This document shows, piece by piece, positions 30,885 to 40,306 of a DNA stretch of 64,000 bases. The position numbers and the translations under genes are program-made. The first letter of the stretch is position 1. Every line of letters starts with the position of its first letter. Below the pieces are notes generated by a model that saw only the letters and a list, made by a program, of their open reading frames with translations, was not told the origin of the DNA and made no database searches. Source of the DNA: Sphaerisporangium corydalis (lineage in GTDB: Bacteria > Actinomycetota > Actinomycetes > Streptosporangiales > Streptosporangiaceae); assembly GCF_025506355.1 (NCBI RefSeq), contig NZ_JANZYP010000002.1:186001-250000 (forward strand). Direction: 5' to 3'.

Positions 30885-31208
30885 CTAGATGACGCCGTCG
30901 AGCTCGCGGAGCAGCATGGCCTTCGGCTTGGCGCCGATGATCTGCTTCACGACCTCTCCACCCTTGTAGACGTTCAGCGTCGGGATCTGGAGCACACCGT
31001 AGTCGCGCGGAGTCTCCGGATTCTCGTCGATGTTGATCTTCACGATGGTCAGCTTGTCGGCGTGCTCGGCCGCGATCTCCTTGAGGATCGGCGCGACCTG
31101 GCGGCACGGACCGCACCATTCTGCCCAGAAGTCGACAAGTACCGGCTTGTCGCTCTTGAGGACCTCTGCCTCGAAGGTGGCGTCGGTGACTGACTTGATC
31201 TCGCTCAA
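30885..31208 (-). CDS. trxA: Thioredoxin
   Basis: 107 residues with the redox motif WCGPC (about 32-36) in [20 protein letters not shown]. The cis-proline is in [10 protein letters not shown]. It is the small disulfide reductase reduced by the adjacent TrxB. The start is TTG 31208, preceded by AAGGGGAG with a 6-nt gap. It lies 12 bp downstream of trxB in a two-gene operon conserved next to sigM in actinobacteria (Rv3914 position). Confidence 0.98.
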   Translation of the reverse strand: MSEIKSVTDATFEAEVLKSDKPVLVDFWAEWCGPCRQVAPILKEIAAEHADKLTIVKINIDENPETPRDYGVLQIPTLNVYKGGEVVKQIIGAKPKAMLLRELDGVI

Positions 31209-31220
31209 GGTGTTCTCCCC

Positions 31221-32162
31221 TTAGCTGGTGGCGGTGGCGTGGTCGGCGAGCCAGCGCTCGGCGTCCAGGGACGCGGAACAGCCGGTGCCCGCGGCGGTGA
31301 TCGCCTGGCGGTAGGTGTGGTCCACGACGTCGCCGGCGCCGAAGACGCCGTCGACGTTGGTCCTGGTGGTCGGCGCGTCCACCAGCAGGTAGCCCTCGTC
31401 GTCGACGTCGAGCTGCCCCTTGAAGAGCTCGGTGCGCGGGTCGTGCCCGATCGCCACGAAGACGCCGTTGACCGGCAGCTCGGTCTCCTCACCGGTCTTG
31501 AGGTTGCGGATCTTCACACCGCTGACCTTGGTGTCGCCGAGGATGTCGGTGACCTCGCTGTCCCAGACGAAGCGGATCTTCTCGTTGGCGAAGGCGCGGT
31601 CCTGCATGATCTTGCTGGCCCGCAGCTCGTCCCGGCGGTGGACGATCGTGACAGACCTAGCGAAACGGCTCAGGAAGGTCGCTTCCTCCATGGCCGTGTC
31701 ACCGCCGCCGACGACCACGATGTCCTTGTCGCGGAAGAAGAAGCCGTCGCAGGTCGCACACCACGAGACGCCGTGGCCCGAGAGCCGCTTCTCGTTGGGC
31801 AGGCCGAGCTCGCGGTAGCGCGAGCCCGTCGCCACGATGACCGTCTTGGCGAGGTAGGTCTCGGTGGCGGTCTTGACCACCTTGGGATTCTGCTTGAGGT
31901 CGACCTCGACCACGTCGTCGGCCACCAGCTCGGCGCCGAAGCGCTCCGCCTGCTTGCGGAAGTTGTCCATGAGGTCCGGCCCCATGATGCCGTCGGGGAA
32001 GCCCGGGAAGTTCTCCACGTCGGTGGTGTTCATGAGCGCGCCACCGGCGGTCACCGAGCCCTCGAACACGAGGGGGCTGAGGTCCGCGCGCGCCGCGTAC
32101 ACCGCGGCCGTGTAACCCGCCGGCCCCGACCCGATGATGATCACATTACGGACGTCGCTCAC
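31221..32162 (-). CDS. trxB: Thioredoxin reductase (NADPH)
   Basis: 313 residues from GTG 32162 ([20 protein letters not shown]), with AAAGG 8 nt upstream; the frame is open 32 codons further. The FAD-binding motif is GSGPAG, the active-site disulfide is in [11 protein letters not shown] (CATC), the NADPH-binding site is [19 protein letters not shown], and the C-terminal FAD motif is [10 protein letters not shown]. Uses NADPH to reduce TrxA. A 15-bp terminator (32313-32346) separates it from the anti-sigma gene upstream, so it probably has its own promoter, possibly a sigma-factor-dependent one. Confidence 0.98.
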   Translation of the reverse strand: MSDVRNVIIIGSGPAGYTAAVYAARADLSPLVFEGSVTAGGALMNTTDVENFPGFPDGIMGPDLMDNFRKQAERFGAELVADDVVEVDLKQNPKVVKTATETYLAKTVIVATGSRYRELGLPNEKRLSGHGVSWCATCDGFFFRDKDIVVVGGGDTAMEEATFLSRFARSVTIVHRRDELRASKIMQDRAFANEKIRFVWDSEVTDILGDTKVSGVKIRNLKTGEETELPVNGVFVAIGHDPRTELFKGQLDVDDEGYLLVDAPTTRTNVDGVFGAGDVVDHTYRQAITAAGTGCSASLDAERWLADHATATS

Positions 32163-32312
32163 GCATCTCGCCTTTCCTGCCATGGTGGTCGTGGTCGCCG
32201 TTCGCGGCGCCACACCGCTTTCCGGCTTCTCGCTGTTCCTTCGATGCAGTGGCGTCAACAGATCCTAGGCGTCCGAGATTCCCGCACCGGCCAAGCGCGA
32301 TCCCCGACATGA

Positions 32313-32346
32313 CGAAGTCCTCCGCGGTCACCCGTGGAGGACTTCG
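32313..32346 (-). terminator. Terminator after anti-sigma factor gene
   Basis: CGAAGTCCTCCGCGG pairs with CCGTGGAGGACTTCG over 15 bp (one G.T pair) with a 4-nt loop. It lies 40-73 bp past the anti-sigma stop on the minus strand and ends the sigM transcript before trxB. Confidence 0.8.
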
Positions 32347-32385
32347 GCGATATGGGCGGCAGGGCTGCGTGCCCCGCCATTGGAT

Positions 32386-33399
32386 CTACTGCCAGCGGCC
32401 CACAGCGGGCTGCCGCATGCTCGCGCAGTTGGAGTCCATGACGTAGACCCAGACCGCGTTGCGCATGCGGTCCTTCCAGAAGGCCATCACGGTGGCCTCG
32501 TTGCCCTGGTAAAGGGCCTGGTCGACGCCGATGGGCTGCGGAGCCTTGGCGGAGCCGTTCTTACGGCCGACCCGCTCGGAGATCTTCGTCACGCACCGCA
32601 CGACCGCGGGATCCACGGAGGCGTCGCCTCCCGAACCCGGGCCGGTGGCACCGACGTAGGTCGCCAGGGGACCGTTGAGCACGGTGCTGGAGTAGTTGAA
32701 GTCGCTCTTGCCGATCGCGTAGCTGAGACCGGGCTTGGTCGTCCCCTCGTCCGCCGTGGCCCTGCCGGGGGCCTGGCTCGTCTCGGCCGGGACCAGCTGG
32801 GGCAGTGCAACGTTGCCGCTGGGCTGCCCGCCGCCCGAAGCCGAGAGCAAGGTCGCCGAGAAGCCCGCAGCGCCGATGACCACGGCCGCCGCGACGCTCG
32901 CCGCCGCGGGCATCGCCCAGGAACGACGCCGGGAGGACTTCCCGCGTCTGGTCCTGACGATCGACCCGTCATCGGCCACGACGCCCAGCCGGACGACCTC
33001 CTCAGGTCGCGGCTCCACCGGCGCAGAACGCTGTGCCGGCAGTGCTGGAGCCGGCGGCGTCACCGCCGTGAGGGGCATCGGGGACGCGGTCTCCCAGGGG
33101 GAGTCGCCCATGATGCGATCCCAGTCCGGCGCCTCGTCGAGCCTGAGCCCGCCGCCGGTCTGCCTGTTCTCCGCCTCGGCGCCCAAGGCCTTGTCGATGC
33201 GGAGCGCGACGCCCATCGGCATCGCCGGCACCGGCACGGCCGCGAGCATCTCGCGTACCGCCGCCAGGTCGGCGAGGCTCTCCCCGCAGGGATCGCATAC
33301 CGCGAGGTGCTCGCGGACCCGCACGGCTGTGGCGTCGTCGAGAAGTCCCTCTGCCAGCTCGGCGAGGATCTCCAAGTCGTAGTGCGTATCACCCGTCAC
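32386..33399 (-). CDS. Anti-sigma factor with zinc-finger (ZAS) domain, SigM-linked
   Basis: 337 residues. The N-terminal zinc-binding anti-sigma domain has HLAVCDPC (the HxxxCxxC motif) within VREHLAVCDPCGESLADLAA. A long linker is followed by one membrane helix (about 185-210, PAAASVAAAVVIGAAGFSATLL) and an extracytoplasmic domain with two cysteines (VVRCVTKI and DSNCASMR). GTG 33399 lies within the 3' end of sigM (11-bp overlap). It is presumed to hold SigM inactive at the membrane until a redox or envelope signal frees it, as for the M. tuberculosis SigM/RsmA pair at the same locus. Confidence 0.9.
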   Translation of the reverse strand: MTGDTHYDLEILAELAEGLLDDATAVRVREHLAVCDPCGESLADLAAVREMLAAVPVPAMPMGVALRIDKALGAEAENRQTGGGLRLDEAPDWDRIMGDSPWETASPMPLTAVTPPAPALPAQRSAPVEPRPEEVVRLGVVADDGSIVRTRRGKSSRRRSWAMPAAASVAAAVVIGAAGFSATLLSASGGGQPSGNVALPQLVPAETSQAPGRATADEGTTKPGLSYAIGKSDFNYSSTVLNGPLATYVGATGPGSGGDASVDPAVVRCVTKISERVGRKNGSAKAPQPIGVDQALYQGNEATVMAFWKDRMRNAVWVYVMDSNCASMRQPAVGRWQ

Positions 33400-34033
33400 G
33401 AAGTTCTGCTCCCTTCGCGGATGAGACGCGAGTGAGGTCTGATCGGTTCCGTAGATGGGAAAGAATCGGGGCGAGTTTCGCCCGGCCGCGCGCGCATCGG
33501 CTCTTGATCGTGCCCGCCGGCACCTCGAGCACCCGCGCGGCGTCCTCTACGGAGTAACCCATCATGTCGACCAGCACCAGGGCGGCGCGCTGGTCGTTGG
33601 GGAGGAGCTTGAGCGCGGCCGAGACCTCCATGGAGACGTCGCGCTCGCCCGTCTGGTCGGGCATCGGAGCGTCCCGCTCGGCCGCCTCGACCAGTTCGTC
33701 GTCGGCCACCGGTCGGATCGACTTGCGGCGCATGCGGTCGAGGCAGGCGTTCACGACGATGCGGTGGAGCCAGGTCGTCACCGCCGCTTCGCCGCGAAAG
33801 CTCTCGGCTTTGCGGTAGGCGGAGACGAAGGCGTCCTGTACGGCGTCGGCCGCCTCGTCGGGGTCACCGAGCGTGCGCAGCGCCACGGCCCACATGCGAT
33901 CGCGATGTCGGCGGACGATCTCGCTGAAAGCGTGTGGATCACCGCCGATATGGTTTGTCAGCAGGTCGGCGTCGGACAACGCGGACCGCACGGCGGGCTG
34001 GGCCGCCGGTGGACTATCGGGAGGAAGGTTCAC
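33389..34033 (-). CDS. sigM: ECF RNA polymerase sigma factor SigM
   Basis: 214 residues. Sigma region 2 (about 25-95): FSEIVRRHRDRMWAVALRTL, DEAADAVQDAFVSAYRKAE and TWLHRIVVNACLDRMRRKS. Region 4 (about 135-190): LPNDQRAALVLVDMMGYSVED, VLEVPAGTIKSRCARGRAKL. No region 1 or 3, as expected for an extracytoplasmic-function sigma factor. GTG 34033. The gene order pseudokinase-sigM-anti-sigma-trxB-trxA is the mycobacterial and streptomycete SigM locus. It starts 23 bp after the pseudokinase stop, so at least part of its expression comes from the upstream murJ transcript. Confidence 0.94.
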   Translation of the reverse strand: MNLPPDSPPAAQPAVRSALSDADLLTNHIGGDPHAFSEIVRRHRDRMWAVALRTLGDPDEAADAVQDAFVSAYRKAESFRGEAAVTTWLHRIVVNACLDRMRRKSIRPVADDELVEAAERDAPMPDQTGERDVSMEVSAALKLLPNDQRAALVLVDMMGYSVEDAARVLEVPAGTIKSRCARGRAKLAPILSHLRNRSDLTRVSSAKGAELRDG

Positions 34034-34056
34034 AACGCGTGTCCTGTTAGGTCCTA

Positions 34057-35568
34057 TTAGGCCGATCCGGGAGAGTGCACCACTACGTCATAGATGGTGC
34101 CACGAAACTTCCCCTCAAAGGCCGGAAGGCGCGTAAACCAGATCAAAACGTACTGACCGCTTATCGCCTTCTCGGGGGTGAGGGTCACTGTTCCAGAGAC
34201 ATTGTCCTGCTTGGCGGCTGTTTTCAGCGAGCCGAGATCGGCGCTGGCGCCCACCTTGAGCTCGATCGACGAGCCGGGCATGTCGCCGAGCGAGACCACG
34301 ACATCGGAAATCGGGACCTGCTTCCCGAGCTCCAGGATCAGCCCCACACCGTCCTTGAGCCGGCCGAACTGGGCGGTCTCGTATTTGTCGGTGTGCCACT
34401 CGGTGGACGGCTTGCCGTCGATGGCCAGGCGCGCCCACTCGGGGTGCTCTGACCGGTCGGAGCCCAGCGGGTCGAATCCGTCGGCCCTGGCCGGCTTCAC
34501 CGTGACGATCTTCGGCTGGGCCGAGGGCGAGGCGGGCGAGGACGCGGTGGGCGTCTCCGGCCGCTTGCCGAGGCTCTGGCCGAGCGTCCAGGCGCCGATG
34601 CCCACCGCGGCGATGACGAGCAGGACGATGATGGTGATCATCGCACGGCTCGCGGCGCCAGAACGGCGCGCGGGAGAGGGGCCTGAGGAGCGTTGGGGCG
34701 CCTGCTGCCGGGGCGGCCTGGTGCGCTCCATCTCCTCGGGAGGCTCGGAGCGGAGGCTGAGCGCGGGCGGCGTCGCCGACACCGAGACCGGTACCGGAGC
34801 GGGCCTCGGCACCTCGGCCAGCGCCTCGGCCACCGCGGCGGGGGTCGTCAGCGCGGGCAGGCCGCGCCGGGGCTCCTGCATCAGGGCCCGGCAGGTGATG
34901 GCGTCGAGGAACCCCGGAACGCCGGCCGTGACCTGCCGGGGCGTACAGACCTTGCCGTCGTCGAGCGGGGCCGGCGGCAGGTCGACCTCGGCCTCGCCGT
35001 CGCCCGGCCAGTGGCCGGTCAGCGCCGTGTACAGCAGCCGCCCGAGGCCCTGGGCGTCGTCACGGGCCGCGTTGTCGCTCTCGAAGTCGCACAGGGCGGC
35101 GTCCACGGCCAGGCCGAGGAGCTTGACGGTGCTGCCGGCGGTCCAGATCAGGCGGTCGGGGGTGAGGCAGAGGTGGGCGAGCCCGGACTCGTGGGCGTGC
35201 GCGACGGCCTCGGCGGCCTCGGCGACCAGCGCCGCCGCGCGCTCGGGCGCCAGCGGCCCCGAGGAGACCATGTCGGTCAGGCTCTCGCCGGTGACCCATT
35301 CGCTCACGACGTACGCCTGGCCGTCCTCCTCGGCGGCGTCGAAGACCTGGGTCAGCCGGGGGTCGGTCAGGCGGCTGGCGCCACGTGCGGCGGTCACCAC
35401 CTCGGCGGTCCGTTCGAAGTCGGGGGACAGCGTGAGGACACAGACGGGCCGCGCGAGCACTTCGTCGATGGCTTTCCACAAGGTGGCGCCACCTGACTCG
35501 CTGACGCGGTCTTCCAGGCGGAACCGGTCGGCCAGGCGACCGCCGGGTTCCACGGCCGGGGCGCTCAT
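34057..35568 (-). CDS. Membrane pseudokinase with extracytoplasmic discoidin-like domain, MurJ partner
   Basis: 503 residues. An N-terminal kinase-like domain (about 12-255) has lost the catalytic residues: the VAIK lysine position reads VCVLTLS, the HRD loop reads LAHLCLTPDRLIW, and the DFG position reads LLGLAVD. A Pro/Ser-rich linker leads to one membrane helix (about 310-332, MITIIVLLVIAAVGIGAWTLG). The outer part (about 365-503) is a beta-rich F5/8-type domain (IDGKPSTEWHTDKYE, GLILELGKQVPISDVVVSLG). In M. tuberculosis these parts are fused to MurJ (Rv3910), where PknB-phosphorylated pseudokinase recruits FhaA; here the gene is separate. ATG 35568 has GAGAGGA upstream. Confidence 0.88.
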   Translation of the reverse strand: MSAPAVEPGGRLADRFRLEDRVSESGGATLWKAIDEVLARPVCVLTLSPDFERTAEVVTAARGASRLTDPRLTQVFDAAEEDGQAYVVSEWVTGESLTDMVSSGPLAPERAAALVAEAAEAVAHAHESGLAHLCLTPDRLIWTAGSTVKLLGLAVDAALCDFESDNAARDDAQGLGRLLYTALTGHWPGDGEAEVDLPPAPLDDGKVCTPRQVTAGVPGFLDAITCRALMQEPRRGLPALTTPAAVAEALAEVPRPAPVPVSVSATPPALSLRSEPPEEMERTRPPRQQAPQRSSGPSPARRSGAASRAMITIIVLLVIAAVGIGAWTLGQSLGKRPETPTASSPASPSAQPKIVTVKPARADGFDPLGSDRSEHPEWARLAIDGKPSTEWHTDKYETAQFGRLKDGVGLILELGKQVPISDVVVSLGDMPGSSIELKVGASADLGSLKTAAKQDNVSGTVTLTPEKAISGQYVLIWFTRLPAFEGKFRGTIYDVVVHSPGSA

Positions 35569-35749
35569 GTGGCGATCCTCTCCCTGGTCGTGGGCGATGT
35601 CCGTGCGAATACCCCCACGCCCCTCCTGCTCCCTGTCGGCTGACGGTGCCCGGTCTCCACCGAGTGCCGGGCACCATGGTAGTCCGGAGCGGGTGCCGCC
35701 TGTGATGCCCTTGGAACACGGGCGAACCGGACTTCCGGGTTACCTATGA

Positions 35750-37372
35750 CTAGCGGCCTACCCGTCCCGCCACAAGTCCAATGATCGAGCTGATTTCCGC
35801 GATGCGCATTCTCTGGGAGATGACCAGGTAGCCGACGACGCCGAGGCCGCCGCCCGCGACCAGCATGATGGCCGAGCTCAGGGGGGTGACGCCCGCCAGT
35901 TCCTGGGTCGCCCACAGGGCGATGAGGGCGATGACGGCGGCCGGGATCGCGGCCACGTACATCCGCGACAGCCCGGAGGCGACGATCCTGCCGCCGAGGC
36001 CGCCGCCCACCTTCTTGCTGGCCAGCGTCCAGGCGGCCACGCCACCGACGACGTAGCTGGCGGTGAAGGCCATGGCCAGCCCCATCACGATCAGGTGCGG
36101 GGGCAGGGTGAGGTAGAGGACGAAGCTGAGCCCCGAGTTCACCACGACGTTCCCGGCGACGATCAGCGCGGGCGTGCGGGTGTCGCCGAAGCTGTAGAAG
36201 ACGCGCAGCAGGAGCTGGTAGATCGAGAAGGGCACGAGCGCGAGCCCGAAGACCTGCAGCACGTTGCCCATGTTCAGCGCGTCGGTCACCGACGTGCTGC
36301 CGTGCGCGAAGATCAGCACGGTCACCGCGGGGCCGAGCACCATGAGCAGCAGCCCGGCCGGCACGATGACCGCCGCGACCAGCCGCACGCCCGAGGCGAA
36401 CTCCTCACGGATCGCGCCGAGGTCACCGTCGTGCACGTACCTGCTCATCCTCGGCAGCATGGCCGTGATCACCGAGACGGCGATGATGCCGTAGGGGAGC
36501 TGGAAGAGCTGGAACGCGTAGCTGTAGGACGCGATGCCGGCGACGTGGCCGAGCTTCTGCTCGATCGCCTTGCCGGTGGCGCCGGTCGCCAGGTTGGTGG
36601 TGACGATGAAGCCGATCTGGTTGAACACGACGAACGCGAGCGTCCACACGCCCGCCCGGCCCATCTCGCCGAGGCGCGCGTTGCGCAGGTCGAAGCGCGG
36701 CACGAACCGGAACCCCACGCGATGGACCGCGATGATGAGGACGATTGACTGGACGACGATGCCGGCCGTGGTGCCGAGACCGAGTAACGCCAGGTCGGAG
36801 GAGGTCGCGGCCTTGACGTCGCCGCCGGTGCGGCTGATGAAGTGATAGGTGAGGCCGACGGCGATGACGATGACGTTGTTGAGCACCGGTGCCCACATCG
36901 GCGCCGCGAAGCGGTCGCGGGTGTTCAGGATGGCGCCGGCGATCGCGCCGATCCCGAAGAACGCGATCTGGGGCAGGATGTAGCGCGCCAGCGTGGTGGC
37001 GACCTCGGTGGCGCGCGGGGTCAGGTCGGTCGTGAGGAGCTGGATGAGCAGCGGGGCGCACAGCACGCCCACCACGGCGATGGCCAGCAGCGCCAGGGTC
37101 GCCACGGTCATCAGCCGCTGCTCGTAGGCCCGCCCGCCGTCGGCGTCCTGCTTCTGCGCCTTGACGATCATCGGCACGACCACGCTGCTGAGCATCCCTC
37201 CGATGAGGAGGTCGAACAGGATGAACGGGATCGTGTACGCGATGTTGTAGGCGTCGCCCAGGGCGGCGACGCCGATGGCCGAGGCCAGGACGGCCGTGCG
37301 CACGAAGCCGGTCAGGCGGGAGACCATCGTCCCCGCCGCCATGATCGCGCTGGCGCGCAACATCCGGCTCAT
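35750..37372 (-). CDS. murJ: Lipid II flippase MurJ
   Basis: 540 residues, 14 predicted membrane helices of the MOP superfamily. It flips lipid II across the membrane for peptidoglycan synthesis. The N-terminus MSRMLRASAIMAAGTMVSRL TGFVR carries the conserved central-cavity arginine (GFVR), and further family features are TIPFILFDLLIGGMLSSVVVP and FQLPYGIIAVSVITAMLPRMS. Unlike the mycobacterial protein it ends after the membrane core, the pseudokinase being a separate gene 181 bp downstream. ATG 37372 overlaps the stop of the DUF6049 gene by 4 bp, so the two are translationally coupled. Confidence 0.97.
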   Translation of the reverse strand: MSRMLRASAIMAAGTMVSRLTGFVRTAVLASAIGVAALGDAYNIAYTIPFILFDLLIGGMLSSVVVPMIVKAQKQDADGGRAYEQRLMTVATLALLAIAVVGVLCAPLLIQLLTTDLTPRATEVATTLARYILPQIAFFGIGAIAGAILNTRDRFAAPMWAPVLNNVIVIAVGLTYHFISRTGGDVKAATSSDLALLGLGTTAGIVVQSIVLIIAVHRVGFRFVPRFDLRNARLGEMGRAGVWTLAFVVFNQIGFIVTTNLATGATGKAIEQKLGHVAGIASYSYAFQLFQLPYGIIAVSVITAMLPRMSRYVHDGDLGAIREEFASGVRLVAAVIVPAGLLLMVLGPAVTVLIFAHGSTSVTDALNMGNVLQVFGLALVPFSIYQLLLRVFYSFGDTRTPALIVAGNVVVNSGLSFVLYLTLPPHLIVMGLAMAFTASYVVGGVAAWTLASKKVGGGLGGRIVASGLSRMYVAAIPAAVIALIALWATQELAGVTPLSSAIMLVAGGGLGVVGYLVISQRMRIAEISSIIGLVAGRVGR

Positions 37373-39537
37373 GAGGGCCCCTCTCGATGCTGTGCGGGTT
37401 CGGGTACGGGCCGGGGGACGGGCCGCCCGGCCCTGCGGCCCTTGGCGGGGCGCCGCGCGTGGCGGCGGAGCACGCGCAGCGTGAACGCGGCGAGCACCAG
37501 CGTCAGGACGGCTCCGACGATCACCAGCGCGATGGCGGTGTAGCCGGTCAGGGTCACGGGCACCTGGACCGGCACGCCGTACCGGATCCCGTTCGCGCTG
37601 GTGAGCTGCACCTTCAGCGTCGTCTCGCCGTCGCCGTTGGTCTTCATCGGGATGTCGAGCGACCGGGTCTTGCCCGGGCTGATGGTCACCGGCGACTCGT
37701 ACGGGCCGATCGTCAGCAGCTTGCGGTTACCGGAGGTGATCCGCACGCCGACGGTGACCTCCTGGTCGGGCAGGTCGTTGCGGACACTGATCGGGACGAT
37801 GCCGTTCTGCCCGGCGAGCGTGCGCTGCTCGACCGTGGAGATGGAGATCGCGCTGGTCCGGTTCGTGACCGACGCGTCGATCTGCTTGAGCAGCGGCCCC
37901 GCGTTGCCGGCCCGGCCACGCCAGGCGGTGGAGGTGAGCCGCAGCAGGGCGGTGTCGAAGACCCGGCGGTGGTCGCTGGTGACGGTGGCCGTGAGCTCGG
38001 CGCGGTTGCTGAGCTTCCTGACCCCCGCGACGTAGGACTTGCTCAGCTCGGCCTGCTGGTCCTTCTCGGAGTACACCAGGTCGGCGCGCGGCACCTTGGT
38101 CTTCCCCGGCTTGACCGAACCGAGGGAGACGGGCCTGAGCCACGGCGCGGAGGCCGCCAGCTTCAGCAGGGCGCTCACTGAGGCCGGGTCGGGGTTCCAG
38201 CGGCGCGGCGGGGCGGCGACGACCGCGCGTGGCCCGTCGGACGGCTCGGCGGCGATCATCGCGGTCTCGGCGAGGAACCGCTGGCCGACCAGGGTCATGG
38301 CCCCGGGCGCGGACGCGCCGGCCGTGGTGAGGAGCTGGCTGAGCACCGGGTCGGCCAGCAGGACGTTGACCGTGCCCTCGACGCTCTCGACCGTGGTGGC
38401 GGCGTTGGGGGTGGTGGTGAGCGGCGGGTTCGCGGGCAGGGCCGCCGCCGACAGCAGGACGGTGCGGACGTCGCCCACCGCCAGCGCGTCCAGCCCGTCG
38501 TGGTCGATGACCCCGCCGACCGGCCAGTTGGTGGCGGTGCTCACCTCCTTGCCGAGCAGGTCGGTGGCGACCGAGGCGCCCTTGTCCAGCGCGATGCCGG
38601 TGGCGGAGTCGAGCCCGTGGTGGCTGACGGCCGTGACGTCGGTGTCGGCGTAGGGGGTGGCCGAGACGGGGACCTTGGCGAGGGCCGCGCGCACCCTGCG
38701 CAGCCAGTCGGCCACGTTCTGGTCGGCCGGCTTCTTGGAGGTGGAGGTGCCGGACCGCAGGGAGTAGCCGCCCGACATGGCCTGCGCGTCGTCGAGCAGC
38801 GCGGGGTCGACGAACCAGCTCACGCCCTTGGACGGCGTCTCGGCGAGCTTCAGGATCCGGCCGAGCCGCCCGCCATCGGCGACGGCCTGGCTCAGGCCCG
38901 CGTCCACGAAGGTGGCGTCGTCGCCGCGGTGGGGCTGGTCGACGAGCGGGAGCGCCCAGGCGATCTTGGTGCGGGTGACGGGCTGGGTCTTGGGGGCGTA
39001 GGGGAGGAAGGTGCGCTGGGCGGCGAGCTGGCGGCCCGCCGCGTCCACCAGTTCGATCGTGATGGGGTAGACGCCGAACCGGAACAGCTCCAGTGCCGCG
39101 GGGGTGAGGCTGAACTCCCAGGGGATCTTTCCCGAGGGGGCCAGCTGGCTAACGAAGACGCTGCGCCGCGAGGAGTCGAGGATCGGGCCGCCGTCGGCGA
39201 AGGTCTGCATCTCGGTGCGGTTGGCGAACGGCTGGCGCGACGACCGCAGGCGTACCGACACGCCGGTGAGGGGGACGGCGCCGTTGTTGGCCACCGTCCC
39301 GCTGAAGGTGAGCGGCGTGGCCGGCTCGCGGGGCGCCTGGGGTGTGATGGAGCTCACCACGATCGCGGCGTCCTCGCGGCCCGAAGTGCGCGCGGGCGCG
39401 GGCGTGCCGGGGGCGGCGCCCGCGCTGGTCAGGCTCTCGGCGGCGGCTTCGGGAACCACGCCGGAACCGGCCAGCGCCGCCGGGGCCATGAGGAACGCGG
39501 CGGTCAGCACGGAGATCAGGGCGGCACCGCGGGTCAC
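37369..39537 (-). CDS. DUF6049 family secreted/membrane protein
   Basis: 722 residues. Signal peptide (TRGAALISVLTAAFLMAPAALAG, cleavage near 24), a large extracytoplasmic region, a single C-terminal membrane helix (about 675-700, YTAIALVIVGAVLTLVLAAFTL) and a short basic cytoplasmic tail. The outer region starts with an Ig-like domain (PATPLTFSGTVANNGAVPLTG) and later contains NGIVPISVRNDLPDQEVTVGV. This is the conserved companion of MurJ in actinobacteria (Rv3909 position). Function unknown; coupling to murJ suggests a role at the site of lipid II export. No catalytic motif seen. Confidence 0.9.
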   Translation of the reverse strand: MTRGAALISVLTAAFLMAPAALAGSGVVPEAAAESLTSAGAAPGTPAPARTSGREDAAIVVSSITPQAPREPATPLTFSGTVANNGAVPLTGVSVRLRSSRQPFANRTEMQTFADGGPILDSSRRSVFVSQLAPSGKIPWEFSLTPAALELFRFGVYPITIELVDAAGRQLAAQRTFLPYAPKTQPVTRTKIAWALPLVDQPHRGDDATFVDAGLSQAVADGGRLGRILKLAETPSKGVSWFVDPALLDDAQAMSGGYSLRSGTSTSKKPADQNVADWLRRVRAALAKVPVSATPYADTDVTAVSHHGLDSATGIALDKGASVATDLLGKEVSTATNWPVGGVIDHDGLDALAVGDVRTVLLSAAALPANPPLTTTPNAATTVESVEGTVNVLLADPVLSQLLTTAGASAPGAMTLVGQRFLAETAMIAAEPSDGPRAVVAAPPRRWNPDPASVSALLKLAASAPWLRPVSLGSVKPGKTKVPRADLVYSEKDQQAELSKSYVAGVRKLSNRAELTATVTSDHRRVFDTALLRLTSTAWRGRAGNAGPLLKQIDASVTNRTSAISISTVEQRTLAGQNGIVPISVRNDLPDQEVTVGVRITSGNRKLLTIGPYESPVTISPGKTRSLDIPMKTNGDGETTLKVQLTSANGIRYGVPVQVPVTLTGYTAIALVIVGAVLTLVLAAFTLRVLRRHARRPAKGRRAGRPVPRPVPEPAQHREGPS

Positions 39538-39583
39538 GTGGCGGCCAGGGGTGGAGTTCGGCGCACGCCCAGAATGGTATGGC

Positions 39584-40162
39584 CTAAAGCAGAGCGGGCG
39601 GCGATTCGCAGCGAGGGCCGCCCATCACGGGGCGTACGTCCTTGGCGCCCGGCATGCGTACCGTCTTGTGGCGGGCCGCCTGCAGGTCCACGTACTTCCC
39701 AGGGGTGAGCAACAGCAGGTCAAGGGCACGAAGCCGTAGTGCTGTTCGGCGTTCTCCTGTGGGGGTGTACATCAGGTCGTCGGGGTCGCCGGGGTGTCCC
39801 AGCCGCTCGTCCACGAGGACGGTGAGGTCATCGGGAAGAAGCAGAGGTGACACCGATGTGGCGGCGTAGTCGGTGGCGGAGTTGACGAGGAAGGCCGGCG
39901 CCGGGCGCACGCGCCTGGCGCCGAGCAGGGCGCCGACGGCCCCTGGCCGGGGCGGTGAGGCGACCGTCGTGACCACGGCGACCGGCTCGCGGGTGTTCCG
40001 CGTCGTGACCTCGAACACCGTGACGCGGACGCAGGAGGCCGGAGCGACGTGGAGAATTTGGGGGAGGTCGTCGGCGCACGTCAAGGGGCGGGGAAGCCGT
40101 ACGATCTCATGGTGGATCTGGTGGGACAGGAGCCAACGGTGGATCGCGAGGGCGTCTTTCAT
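39584..40162 (-). CDS. YbaK/EbsC-like aminoacyl-tRNA deacylase domain protein
   Basis: 192 residues. The N-terminus MKDALAIHRWLLSHQIHHEI and the later LLLPDDLTVLVDERLGHPGD and LRALDLLLLTPGKYVDL resemble YbaK/ProX-type editing domains that hydrolyse mis-acylated Cys- or Pro-tRNA. The expected catalytic lysine of YbaK is not evident, so activity is uncertain. The middle is strand-rich (CVRVTVFEVTTRNT, PVAVVTTVAS). It sits between DUF6049 and the CCA-adding enzyme, where M. tuberculosis has mutT4 instead. It is the first gene of the leftward murJ operon and divergent from the CCA gene. Confidence 0.72.
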   Translation of the reverse strand: MKDALAIHRWLLSHQIHHEIVRLPRPLTCADDLPQILHVAPASCVRVTVFEVTTRNTREPVAVVTTVASPPRPGAVGALLGARRVRPAPAFLVNSATDYAATSVSPLLLPDDLTVLVDERLGHPGDPDDLMYTPTGERRTALRLRALDLLLLTPGKYVDLQAARHKTVRMPGAKDVRPVMGGPRCESPPALL

Positions 40163-40306
40163 CTCTCGTGCTCCTTGTCTTGTCCGGGTGCCCCCGATAG
40201 ATCTGCGACTGTCCGGAACCTGGTGCTCGCATGGGGTGGACCCCCGGGCGGGTTACACCAGGGCTAGCGCGGAGAATCTCTTCCGTAACCGAAGGACCTA
40301 CCCAGC

